Below the pieces are notes generated by a model that was not told the origin of the DNA, did no database searches, and was given only the letters and a program-made list of their open reading frames with translations. The position numbers and the translations under genes were made by a program. DNA of 64,000 bases from Pisolithus tinctorius (Eukaryota; Basidiomycota; Agaricomycetes; Boletales; Pisolithaceae): positions 372,001 through 436,000 of the forward strand of contig JANFAH010000041.1 in assembly GCA_024663395.1 (NCBI GenBank), given 5' to 3'. Positions 22,769 to 34,500 of this stretch are shown here, piece by piece. Every line of letters starts with the position of its first letter. Position 1 is the stretch's first letter.

Positions 22769-24344
22769 CAGTGGCTCAAAAAACTGACCACATGTTTGTA
22801 TGTTTTACATTAGTTATGACTAAACACAATAACCCCTCACCCTAGCCCTAAACCATGAGTGTATGAAATAGGGTACTGACTCTTGGCTTTCTATTGGTCC
22901 ATGAATCAAGTGATTTGGATAGGAATTGATAGAATAGCAGCCATTTGAAAATGACATGTCATGTGGTCAGTTTTTTGACTTTAAGTTTTGATTACATAGT
23001 TTTGAATTTAACAAAGTTTAAAATGCTGTGAGGTGCTTACCAATGCTTACATGGTATATCACATGGTCTATTTGATGATTTGTCATTATACAAACAAAGC
23101 CAAACAATGAATTGGGACCATCAAGGCTCCCTCTTCTACCCCAACTCATGAAACCATCCTCCTGGTCCATCTGGGCCATTTTCTCAGAGTAATCCCCATA
23201 AATATTGGTGCCCACTACAGTAATGTCATCAGGGTATATGTCCAACACAATCAAACCCTTAAAAAATCTGCTTTCAGTCATCCCTGTGCTGTTTCCCCCA
23301 CCCATACCTGATATGTTCTGCAATTAATCAGTACTGAGACAGCTGGAAATGCCATGGAGGTCAATCTGGCACATCAGAAAATGATGAACAAACAAAACAC
23401 CTTCTAACCAGTACATTTTCACCACAGTACAATTAGTTTCAATGCTGGGGTGAGACAAAACATTCCTGTGCACTTCAGGTGGCATGGGAAGCATGGCTAG
23501 ACCATGCTCTCAGCTGACTGTGGATGACTGGGGATGGGTGATTTGGTCACATAAGACCATAGGTAATACCCAGGCCTAGATGGATTGATGGAATCTCCTT
23601 CCTAGCAGTTCAGTGGACTATCCCCCCCAGGGCACCTGGACTGTAATGAAGGTTTTCAGCTCACCCTAGCCCTCAACCCAGCACCCTTGAGGTGGAAACC
23701 CACCAGATAGATGTCATTGGATTGTTGGTCATGTTTTAAAGTGCCAGATTAACCATCATGGCTTTTTCAACATTCTCAGTATTGATTAGTTGCAGAACAT
23801 ATCAGGTATGGGTGGGGGAAACAGCACAGGGATGACTGAAAGCAGATTTTTTAAGGGTTTGATTGTGTTGGACATATACCCTGATGACATTACTGTAGTG
23901 GGCACCAATATTTATGGGGATTACTCTGAGAAAATGGCCCAGATGGACCAGGAGGATGGTTTCATGAGTTGGGGTAGAAGAGGGAGCCTTGATGGTCCCA
24001 ATTCATTGTTTGGCTTTGTTTGTATAATGACAAATCATCAAATAGACCATGTGATATACCATGTAAGCATTGGTAAGCACCTCACAGCATTTTAAACTTT
24101 GTTAAATTCAAAACTATGTAATCAAAACTTAAAGTCAAAAAACTGACCACATGACATGTCATTTTCAAATGGCTGCTATTCTATCAATTCCTATCCAAAT
24201 CACTTGATTCATGGACCAATAGAAAGCCAAGAGTCAGTACCCTATTTCATACACTCATGGTTTAGGGCTAGGGTGAGGGGTTATTGTGTTTAGTCATAAC
24301 TAATGTAAAACATACAAACATGCAGTCAGTTTTTTGAGCCACTG
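22769..24344. mobile_element. Palindromic Tc1/mariner-type element
   Basis: The ends are CAGTGGCTCAAAAAACTG and its reverse complement, flanked by TA on both sides (22767-22768, 24345-24346). The first about 570 bp (22769-23338) are the near-exact inverse of the last about 568 (23777-24344), leaving a central spacer of about 440 bp. A second inverted copy of the terminal CAAAAAACTGACCACATG motif lies 190 bp inside each arm, like the IR/DR transposase sites of Tc1 elements. No transposase lies inside; the 101-codon frames in the arms are mirror images of each other. Confidence 0.8.
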
Positions 24345-24439
24345 TATGTCCTGCACAATTGCAAGGGTTTAACCCTCTGACCCAGCTTGAGGCCATGCAA
24401 TCATGGCCTATGCTGCTTAATGCTGATGCCACCAGCAAA

Positions 24440-24780
24440 TAGCACTCGACATTGCCCATTCCTGTCTATGCCACTCAATGCTGGCAACACCTGACCCTTG
24501 CCACTACCTTTCCCCTGTATGCTGCCTGATGCCATCAACACCCATCCCCTGCTGGCACCTCACATCCATGCCAGCAGCCCATTCCCATCTAAGCAGCCAC
24601 TCATTTCTGTCTATGCTGCTCAATGCTGTCAACTTCCTCCCCCTGCCAGTACCTCATATCCATACTGCTACCCCATTCCCACATATGCTGCCCAATGCTG
24701 TTGACACCTGCCCCCTGCCAGTACCTCATATCCATGCTGCCACCCCATTCCTGTCTATGCCACATGATCCCACCATGTGC
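24440..24780. repeat. Degenerate minisatellite, unit about 80 bp
   Basis: Successive blocks share CCCCCTGCCAGTACCTCATA, TCCATGCTGCCACCCCATTC and TGCTGCCCAATGCTG. At least four diverged units. CpG-poor and non-coding as far as I can see. Confidence 0.6.
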
Positions 24781-26095
24781 TGGCCACTCCTGTTGGCTGC
24801 CACTCAATGCTGCTGGCTTCTGCTCTGCACTAGTGATTACCACCCCCTGCCTGCTACTGCTGTGTCATGCCAGTGAGTTCTGCTGGCAATGCATGTTGCA
24901 CTCTCCTCACTACCCCACCCTGTCTCCATATGCAAAACTATGCTGATGCATACTGGTGTATGTGGCCATATGCTTTTGCATCTTCACTGGCTTACCACTT
25001 ACCACACTGTCAGATGCAAAAAAATGCCACTTTTCCCTCAGTCATGCTCAGATGGTCCTTGCCACTGGTACTTGCCACTCCAGTAATCCACCTGGCATTT
25101 GGTGCAATGGCATATCATGTTTCCACCATGTGCCAGGAGTTGCTGCTGTGTGCTGCTGTATGCCCCAGACATAATGTGTTGTCATGTTGGGCTGCCCTAT
25201 GTACACAATGCAGATCTAGTCTGGGCTATGCTATATATGTCCCTATGACATGATGATATTCTATTTGAAGCCTCTCCATGTGACACCTAAAAATATAATT
25301 GTAGCCAATTCTGGTGTCATGCATGACAATACAATTGTAGCCAATCCTGAATGACACATGACAACATAATCACAGCTGATCCCTATGTTATGGTGACAAC
25401 TTGTAGGTCAGCTCAACCTCTGCTGGCCATGTCACATGGCCTAACTAGGTACATGGGCTCACCTGCCAGCATTGCAAGATTGTGAAGGAGATGAATGGGA
25501 ATGTGACATGTCTTTGAAAGTGGCAGTCATGGTATTGCAAGGCCCATCACACATGCTCTGCAAAGTCAACTGGGACCAGTTGCAAGCATTCTATGCTGCC
25601 CTCACCATATGGAAAAAGAGACAGGTATGCCTTTTCAAAAAAGTTATGCTCAGTGTCTGCAGGCTGCAGGACATGGTTGACAGATTGCTGTTGAGGCTGT
25701 CCAAAATCAGAGACAGGTTTGCCTCCATGCCTAACAGCATAACCTCCCTCTTGACCCTTGTCCCATAGGTTGATGAGCCCCCAGGTCATCAACTCTTTGG
25801 CAGTCAGTGTTGAGAGGTTGGTGTCAATTGTCCCCATGACCTGCAGAGGAACAACTTTGGGACTTGCACCTTTGCCCATCAAGTCTGCAGGAATGTTTCT
25901 GCAATCAACTAGCTGATGCTCAGCATTGACAATGAACTCTGTGACTTTGACACAAACTCATACCCTCATCATCATCTACTGGCACATATCCCTCACCCTC
26001 CTCATCCAGTATGTGGACATCTTCAGTGCCACAACTGCTCTACTCGTTGGACTAGGACTCTTGGTTTAAACACTGGACAATGGTTGCTATTAGTT
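24781..26095. other. CpG-poor decayed repeat tract
   Basis: TGC/CCA-rich sequence with no recognisable gene. An open frame at 25472-25768 (98 codons, hydrophobic and basic, with MVDRLLLRLSKIRDRF) matches nothing I know. Two near repeats of ACATGACAA-[C/T]A-TAATTGTAGCC lie at 25290-25370. CG content returns abruptly at about 26096, the edge of the gene island. Confidence 0.4.
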
Positions 26096-26587
26096 GAAAA
26101 TGCGGCGTAGACTACAGACTATGGGAGAATTACTATGAAACCTGCATCCTGCCGCATTTGACAATGGCAAGCAAGGTTGGCGCCGACGCAGGCGGCACTT
26201 CCCGAGTGACCGAGTATGCAATTATATTCTTACGCACGTGAAATGGTGCTAACTGTTGATTACTTCACCACGAATGCCAGCCTTCCATGCCCCACACTCG
26301 TGATTCTCAATCTCATTTCTATGGGTGAAGATAATTGAGGGTACTGAACCGTTCAGCATGCATGTTGGCTCAGGAATGGCGACCGAGTCAGTTTATTCCG
26401 AAAAATTTGCAGGTAGCGAAAATACATAGGGGAAGCCTCCACCGTTGGGGCGCAGCAGCCAGTGATCCGATCACCTGCTCCAAGTATGGTGGACGGCTGT
26501 CACGATGCCGCCTCTCCTTGCATTTTTTTAAAATAAGAGAATATTTGTAAGAACAAAGGTTCAAAGTACATCGACTAGCCCGAACCA

Positions 26588-29500
26588 ATGCACTCCTCTG
26601 CGAAACAAACCGGAGAAATTCATATCCTAGATATTCGCTCCAATGATACCTCGGCGAACGCGTCTATCACGGAGGAAATTGCCAGAGGCTTAGATGCCCC
26701 AGTCAACCTCAAGACTTTACCTACGGTGCTCCTGTACGATGAGCGTGGCCTAAGGTTATACGATAAAATCACCACCGACGCACCAGAGTACTATCCGTTT
26801 GGCGCAGAGGAGGAGATCCTCAGAAAACATGCCTACCACATCGTGCAGCTCATGCATGGTCGTACGAATGGCGTCGTTCACGGCGAGGTCATCGTCGAGT
26901 TAGGTGCTGGGTGAGATTCCAATTAAATTCGGTCCGGCTTGATATACCTTGCAGAGCGTGTGGCTGCTGTAGTTATGGACGCCGATTCCCCCGTATTCAC
27001 CCCCTGTCTTTCTTGGGGTATACTGCCGAGTCTCAGAACGCGCTGACCTGCTTTCTCAACGCAGGTCTCTTCGCAAGACATCCCACATCTTACGCGCAGT
27101 ATCTGAGCTCGTACCCCAACCCTTACCTATTCCCCCCACAACATACTTCGCTCTTGATCTCGAAGAACGCGAGCTGAGACGAACTCTTTCAGAGCTAAAC
27201 ATGTCCGAACTCGGACCTGCTCTCTCCGGAAAGGTCGAAACGAAGGGGTTACTAGGTACCTATGAGAGTGGTCTTCGGTTCATCACAGATGGCGGTCTTC
27301 CGACGTTTGACAAAGAAGACGAGTTCCCCTTTCCTGTCCGAGGCTATGAGAGGTCGACTCGTAAGCGCAATGCGTCTTCGAGCTCCTCGGATGCTACTAC
27401 TGCGGAGACCGGCCTGACGTCCCCATCTTCCCCAGATCAGCCACCCCTTCATTTATTGTTCCTCGGTTCATCCCTTGGAAATTTCGCGCCGGGGGAAGAT
27501 GCCGAATTTTTACGTTCTTTCCCATTGACGCCCGGTTCCGGAGATACCTTACTTCTCGGCCTAAGTCAGCACGCGAAACGGGAGGATGTCGAGCTCGCAT
27601 ACAACGATCCCGAGGGCCATACCAGGGAGTTCATCATGAACGGTCTCAAAGCTGCCGGCAACACTTTGGGAGATCCCTGTCTGTTCGATCTCGACAACTG
27701 GGAGTATGTCAACAAGTACAACGAAGCAGAACGTCAGTTGCGAATACTTCAAATGGATATCTTGGCATTGGTTTGATACCTTTATTAGGTGTTCATGAGG
27801 CGTATTACAAGTGTGTGCGGCCTCACCAAATCCACATCCCACAGTCCAACCAACGTGTACAGTTCTTGGATGGTGAACTTGTCAAGATCGAAATCTCTAG
27901 AAAGGTAAGAATCTGTTGATCCCAGTAGTTGTCTTCTGTTGACCGTGACCACTAGTACTCAGAGAGTGATATCTGCAGGCTGTTTTCCCAGGCACAGCTT
28001 CGCTCCATTCACTGCTGGATTGACAGCACTGGTCGCCACTCACTCTTCCTTCTTGAGCGTCCACCATTCATGTTTCCGCTATTTCCTGCACCGACTGCAG
28101 ACTCGGGCGCCTATGGTCCTTTCAGTATGCCTAGCACGGATGATTGGCGTGCTATATGGGCTGCGTGGGATTTTGTAACATTGCACATGATCCCCTACAC
28201 AATGCTCCACCAGAAACCAATCCATCTTAGACATATCTGCCTTTTCTACTTAGGACATGTCCCAGCGTTCCTGGATATTCATTTGTCTAGACTGCTGAAG
28301 GAACCAAACACAAACCCGGAAGAGTTCAAGGTTGGTTCGCCTGCCGTGCAGTGTTGTCGTCCATTAATACTTTGTTGTGCGCTAGTACATCTTTGAAGTA
28401 GGTGTTTTCCTATTTCCCACTCTGACTAGGCAACTGGTGGTGCTGACAGACGTGTTTCTAATACTAGAGAGGCATTGATCCCAACGTTGATGATCCTACC
28501 AAGTGCCATGTAAGTAGCATCTTGTCCCGGTCGTGAGTTTGTTGTGAGTGGGAACATCGCAGGATCATTCCGAGGTTCCGCGAAATGAAGAAGATTGGCC
28601 ATCATTAGAGAGTATTCTCTCATTCCAACTTCGGGTCCGAGCGCGACTCCTCAAACTCTACGACGACATATCTTCCGGAAAGATACCGATGGCGCGCAAC
28701 GTCGCTCGCGTGTTGTTCATGACCTATGAACATGAAGGTCTACACCTGGAGGTAAGAGTTCAATCACAGAAACTCGCCCTTGACGACTCTCCGGCTTTGG
28801 CTTGCAAAGTGTCCGATGTCGGGTTCGGTCGGTCACATTTGCTAGGTTTTTGCTTACGATTGTTGCATGAACAACAGACGTTATTGTACATGCTCATTCA
28901 GAGAGCTGGCACGGGGACGATTCCTCCCCCTGGTTTTGCCCCGCCGGCTTGGGAATCATTGTTGGAAAGTTGGAAGCATGCGCCGAAGCCTATGTCGGAT
29001 ACTGTCGTCATGGACACGACGGCTGTCACGATTGGCATCGACGATGTCGAGAGTGAAGACGAAGATCCTGTCAAATCTCACGATGTGGCTGGGCATACGT
29101 TTGGATGGGACAACGAGAGCCCAGAGCGGAAAGTTGCGGTCGGCGCATTCAAAATTGAGTGGCGCCCGATCACAAACGGGGAGTTCCACGGATTTTACTG
29201 GGGTACTGTTCAAGGCGAAGATGATGGGGTCGGAGTCGGCAAGAACAAACTTACCTTCCCGGCTAGTTGGGTCATGACCGACAATGGTGAAGTTGAAGTA
29301 CGGACGTTGTTCGGTCCCGTACCTATCCAGGTTGCGTGGGATTGGCCCGTGTTGACCTCGTATGACAATCTATCGGTCTATGCGAGTGTCAAGGGGGGAA
29401 GGATTCCTACCGAGCCGGAACTGAGAATTTTCCTTGACAAATTTGAGTCCGGGTACGAAGGAGGCGCGAATACAGGGTTCAGGAATTGGCATCCTCTTCC

Positions 29501-29966
29501 GTGAGTACTTGATTTTTCTAGCGATGCTTCCCGTACTTCTTACACGATACAATGCAAAGGGCGACAATGGGTCTCGCCAAGGATGGAGGGAAGGGACATA
29601 ATGGGGGTGTGTGGGAGTGGACGTCTACCGTCCTTGATAAACACGAGGGTTTTGTAGCGTCCAGCATCTACCCTGGGTAAGCCCCAGTCTCGTTTTCTTA
29701 TGTCTACAAAGCTGCGTTGAAGACTCTTGGTTGATGTTAATCGTTCCGTCTTGGACAGATATACCGCCGACTTTTTCGATGGGGCCCATAACATTGTGGT
29801 ACGTTTCCTCTCTCTCTCTTTTTTGCTTAGTTCTGACCCTGTATAGCTTGGGGGGTCATATGCGACTATTCCGCGGATTTCTGAGAGACGGAGCTTCAGG
29901 AATTGGTATCAACGTAGCTATCCCTATGCGTGGGTCGGGGCGAGGGTCGTGTACGACTTGGACTGA
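26588..29966 (+). CDS. EGT1: Ergothioneine biosynthesis protein 1 (EgtD-EgtB fusion)
   Basis: Converts histidine to hercynine with S-adenosylmethionine and then joins it to cysteine as the sulfoxide, the first steps of fungal ergothioneine synthesis (family knowledge). My exon chain is 26588-26910, 27065-27732, 27789-27904, 27956-28330, 28386-28397, 28468-28509, 28563-28751, 28878-29500, 29560-29676, 29759-29798 and 29847-29966: 2625 nt, 874 residues, as expected for the family. The EgtD-like domain has the SAM motif ELGAG (104-108) and FLGSSLGNF. The EgtB half has the iron-binding HX3HXE of a DinB-type domain (H569, H573, E575) and a sulfatase-modifying (FGE) fold with GHNGGVWEWT (795-804) and NWYQRSYPYAWVGARV at the C-terminus. 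The first intron (154 bp) is long and the fifth exon has only 12 nt. Convergent with the MOB2 gene, 440 bp away. Confidence 0.93.
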
Positions 29967-30406
29967 TGGGGGATGTGTTCGGCGAAACAGAAACACAGTG
30001 AAATCGGCCGCAGGGGAATCAAGAATTGAAGAATCCGCGTTCGAGGTGCATATGTGACTTTCATTTTGTATGTGGACATGATGTAATGCAAACTACTTAC
30101 AAGTTTGTACGTTATCTACGAATAATGGTGTTGGTTATCTTCGGAGAAGATTCTGTGTAAATGGCCATCAGGAGCTGTCCATGGACGGATACTGCAGAAC
30201 GACGCGGTGGTGGGTATGTGTGTAGAAATTGGAAGCCTACTACTTTCCGAACTGCATGCCATGAAACCGTTTGCGAGAAGGGGCGTGATAACGGAGGTTC
30301 TCAAGTGGACGCGAAACCATAATCTTGCTCTCGAAGTATCTTACAAAGTCAAAGAAGTAGAAACCCCAAAACATACCAGTATGCATTCCATGGAGTAACG
30401 TATAAT

Positions 30407-31367
30407 CTAGCCTTCCAAAATCCCCATTTCTTTCCACTTGTCCCATAGTGCGCCGATTCCAACGGGTGCATTCGCAGCGCCCTTGACGTCCTTAAGGTCC
30501 AACAACTCGTACTCTCTTCCAAACGCCAAGAAGTGGGCAAAAAGGGAGTTGAAGTGAGGTTCAGAGCGGAGGTGCAGGAGTTGAGGGTAGTGGGCGTGAT
30601 AAATATGTGCAAAGACGCGGAGAAGCTGGCGATAGACGTGTTTGATTGTCGAAGGGAAGGATTGGGGGAAGTCGTGGCCTGTTCGGAGTTTGAGTGAGCC
30701 TGACGGTCAATGTGGCGGCTATATGCGTTGAAAGGATTTACCTGATTTGGTAGGGAAGACGTTTTCATCGTCGAGGAGGTTTTGAACCCACGTCATGACA
30801 TAATCTATGTAGGTCGGTGCAGGTAAGTTGACGCTCTTGCGATCTTGGTTGATCCACGTGTAGCTGAGGCTGTGGGGGGAGACGATGTCAGGTGGGATGA
30901 CGGCAAAGACGCGCAGCGTAGACATACCCCGTACCGGCAGACATGGTGGGGCAGGAGTGTTGAGTGCAGCACTCAGATATGACGCCGTAGAACTCGTTCA
31001 GGTTGGTGTAAAAGTCGAACACTACAAATCGAATCGCATAGTCGGACTCACGTCCGCACAAAAGGATGCAACGCACCGTTGACGGCGACCCATTCCATGA
31101 TATCGACGTATTTTGGGAGGACGACGATAGTCTTGAAATTACCCTTTACAAGGGCGGCTTCGACGAATGGACTGCAGAGATAGAGGGGTTTCGAAGCGGG
31201 TGGGCTAACGGGTGACGGAGGGGGAGGCATATCTGCAGACGTGGGCGTTGGAGAGCGCTTTTGAGGACGCGGGTTGCGCGACATGGAACGCCTGTTAGTA
31301 GTCGTTGTTAGCATTCTGACCAACAACAAGCGCGGTAGCCTCACCCGATCGAGTTGAAGAACGACAT
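30407..31367 (-). CDS. MOB2: Mob1/phocein family protein, MOB2-type kinase activator
   Basis: Co-activator of NDR/LATS-type kinases (by family the Cbk1/Orb6 partner in cell polarity). Exons on the minus strand: 31367-31345, 31291-31077, 31021-30928, 30869-30742 and 30699-30407; 753 nt, 250 residues. The start MSFFNSIGR is followed by a Pro/Ser linker and then LYLCSPFVEAALVKG and VLPKYVDIMEWVAVN, which favour MOB2 over MOB1. The zinc ligands of the fold are present: C98 and C103 in ECCTQHSCPTMSAG, H185 and H190 in FAHIYHAHY. Introns are 53, 55, 58 and 42 bp. Its start is 167 bp from the divergent TPR gene. MOB1 versus MOB2 rests on a few motifs; family assignment is secure. Confidence 0.88.
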
Positions 31368-31534
31368 GGCTGTAGGAGAGAAAAGAGTTTGTAACCGGCT
31401 GAGCCAGTCGACGGAACACATGATCTTGGTTACCTTATATAGGAATTCCCAAAAAGGGAGAAAACATGGCCGTGGGAATCTGAAGAAACAGGTGTCGCTG
31501 TCGAGCACGTCGAGCTCAGAGTTGGACGTGGACC
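31368..31534. promoter_or_regulatory. Divergent intergenic region MOB2/TPR
   Basis: 167 bp separate the two start codons, so both promoters and 5' UTRs must overlap or lie in the neighbouring gene. I see no clear TATA box. CpG content is normal. Confidence 0.5.
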
Positions 31535-34500
31535 ATGGTGAAGACGAGACGGAAGAGCAAAGCAGTGGCTGCTGCTGCCGCGGCTGCGGCCATGGCTGCA
31601 GGCAGCGAGGACCATTTTGACGGGGCGTCGACGCAGGGCACAGAGGAGATGTCCGTCTCAGCAGGAGGTCGCCTGTCGATTCCAATACCCGTCGACGTCG
31701 ACGTCGAGGCCCTTTCCAATCTCATCCCAGAGGTCTCATTCACTAACCCAACTCCAGACACCATCGTGTCCATATACAGACTCTTACTTGCACAGGTCGC
31801 AGAGACCGATGCCACCCACAGAGACGTCGAGGAATTGCGCGCCGAGGTAGAACGGAAAGACATCGAGCTGGACCAGGCTGTTCAAGATGGAGAGTCAAAG
31901 TCAAAGGACCTCGAGTCCTCTCTTGAGTCTGCCCAAACCCAACTCAACGCATTGAAGACCGAACGTGACGAGCTCGGTAAGCAAGCTATCCATCGTCCCG
32001 CGGGCCGTCTGTCCTTACTCATTTCTAGTCGAGTCGAACAACGCTCTGGAGGCGAAAATAACTTCCATAGCGAACTCACGAGATACCTCTTCAACAGAAC
32101 TCGATCACCTCCGACACCGCATCGAGGAATGTGAAAAGGAGAAGCGCGACCTCATTGGCGTCGTCAGCAGACTCAAGGAAGATGCCTCACAACGAGACGG
32201 TAACTGCAACCTTCGGACACCATTTTACTGTTGTACCCATTTTCTTTCCAGAGGAAATTCAAACCCTGCGCACCAACCTCCGACAAGCAAGGCAAGACCA
32301 ACAGGCTCTGGAGTCTCAGGTTCGCGAACTACGGTCCGCAGACACCGCCAACAAGGTAGTACAACAATTGCTTCTCCCGGTGCTTTGTTCACATTGTCGG
32401 CGCCCAGTTCAAAATCGAGACCCTATCTCAGCAGCTCGGCCTGGCTCAAGACGAAACCGCACGCGTCACCACAGAACTAACCTCCAAATCCGAAGAATAT
32501 GCACGCTATCGTCGCACCAAACATGCCGAATTCATACAACTTCAAACTGCGCACGACGCATTGATACAGAAACACGCGTCTGTTGAGAGTTCATTCAAAG
32601 CAATTCGGTCCGCACATGAAGCCCAGACGCAGCAACTGACACAGGCGCTTTCTCGTGTGCAGGATTTCCAGGGTAAACTCGCCGAACAGGAAGCCGCTTT
32701 TTCCACAGAGGTTTCTGGACTAAAACGACTGGTGACCATTATGGAAGAACGCGAGAAACAGGCTAAAGATATCGTGGAGAGCATCGAACACGAATGGGCG
32801 GGCGTCGGCGATCGTGCTGAAAAACGCGAGGCTGCACTCCGGGCCGAGACGGAGAAGGAGAGGCATGCCAGGGAGGAGGTGGAGAAGCGACTAGAGCAAC
32901 TTGAGATTGTATTGGAGAGGATCAATAGGGGCGAGCTACCAGTTGCTGCTCGTGGTGCGACCAGTGTCCCCGGGACTCCTGGACGCTGGCAGGATGGTGC
33001 TGCTGACTCCATGTTTGGCTTGAGTCCGACGGTTGCTATGGTCAGCAGGGCACAAAAGGGAGGCAAGACGTTCACCGAGGTATATGCGGATTATGTCCGC
33101 TTGGAGGAAGAGTATGCGAGGAAATGCACTGAGTACGATCACATGGATAGAACCCTATCCGAAGTTCTCGCTCAGATCGAAGAAAGGGTTTGCATTGGCA
33201 TTTCAATTGGAATAGGTCGTCGCCTTACTGACGGATGCTTGTAGGCCCCCATTCTCGCACAACAACGCGAAGAATATGAACGCCTCCAACTCGAAGCTAC
33301 GCAACTCTCCGCCCAGCTTTCCGCTGCTATCTCCGACCGGGATGCCAACGCCGCCTCCATTCAAGAACTCTCACAAAAGATCAAAAAAGCCCACAACGAG
33401 AACGATCTTCTTCAACATCAGCTCACTGATCTTGGTCGACAGATCCAGACGTTGCTCAAAGAACTCGGTCGGCATGAAGACCCCTCCGTACCTTCTGACG
33501 AAATTCTGGACCAGATGGAACCCATACCTGCAAATGACATCGAGGCTGTCATCACGAACAACCTTGTCCTCTTCCGCTCCATTCCAGAATTGCAGGAGCA
33601 GAATCAACGCCTGCTTAAGGTCGTACGCGAGATGGGCGCCAAGATGGAGGCAGAGGAACGTGACTATCGTGCTACTCTCGAACAGGAACAGAGCGAAGCG
33701 GTGCGAGAAGCGCACGAGGCAATCCAGGAACTCGTGACACAGCTCGAGAGGCAGAAGAAGAGCAGTGAGATGACGATTCAAGCATATATGAAGGAGAGGG
33801 ATACCCTCAAGGCGATGCTGGCCCAGTCGGAACGGGGAGTGCCGCATGTCGGCTTGAATGGTGATATTGGCGTTAACGGCGCTAGCACAGCGAGTAGATC
33901 GAACGCCCAGCCTTCGGGTGATTTGGCAATGGAGTTGGCAGATGCACAGGCCCAGTTCGAGTCGTACAGACAAGAGATGGGTGTGGATTCGTCGAAGCTC
34001 CGCGAAGATTTTGTTAGTGCCCAGAGGGAACTTGGTCGGGCAAATGCAGACCTGGCAAAGGCAAATGCCAAGATTCAGTATTTGGACGGTATGGCATTTT
34101 CGTTACTCTTATCCTCATCGCTCTTGTCCTGACCTGTTTGAGTAGAACGACACCGTATGTCACAAGAACAGCTCGCACTACAAAGCCGCGATTTGGATCA
34201 ATTATCGATGCGTAACCAACAATTATATGACCAACAAATGCGTCTCGATATCGATAAAGAGCGTGTCATGGACGAGTTGGCGACTGTGAAGAGCGATTTG
34301 GAACAGCTCCGCAACGAGGCTGCAAACCTTCGTGCAGAGAAGAGGATCTGGGAGGTGAGTATGCCACTACTTGCTCATTAGTGGTGTTCGGTTGGAGTAA
34401 TGGATTTTGTGCAGAGCGTACAGACGCGGTTAATCGAGGACAATAAATCCCTCTCTGTAGAGCGCGCTCAGTTGGCGGATCTTGTGGCTAATGTTCAACG

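Noticed and set aside
23018..24095. Two identical 101-residue ORFs (minus 23323-23018 and plus 23790-24095) as a duplicated gene
   Set aside because: They are the two arms of the palindromic Tc1-type element; identity comes from the inverted repeat and no known domain is present.
24478..25253. Overlapping His/Pro-rich ORFs
   Set aside because: Low-complexity frames of a CpG-poor minisatellite without shared structure.
31341..31863. Minus-strand ORFs over the start of TPR
   Set aside because: They are shadows of the Ala-rich N-terminal exon; the + frame has the family features and splices correctly.
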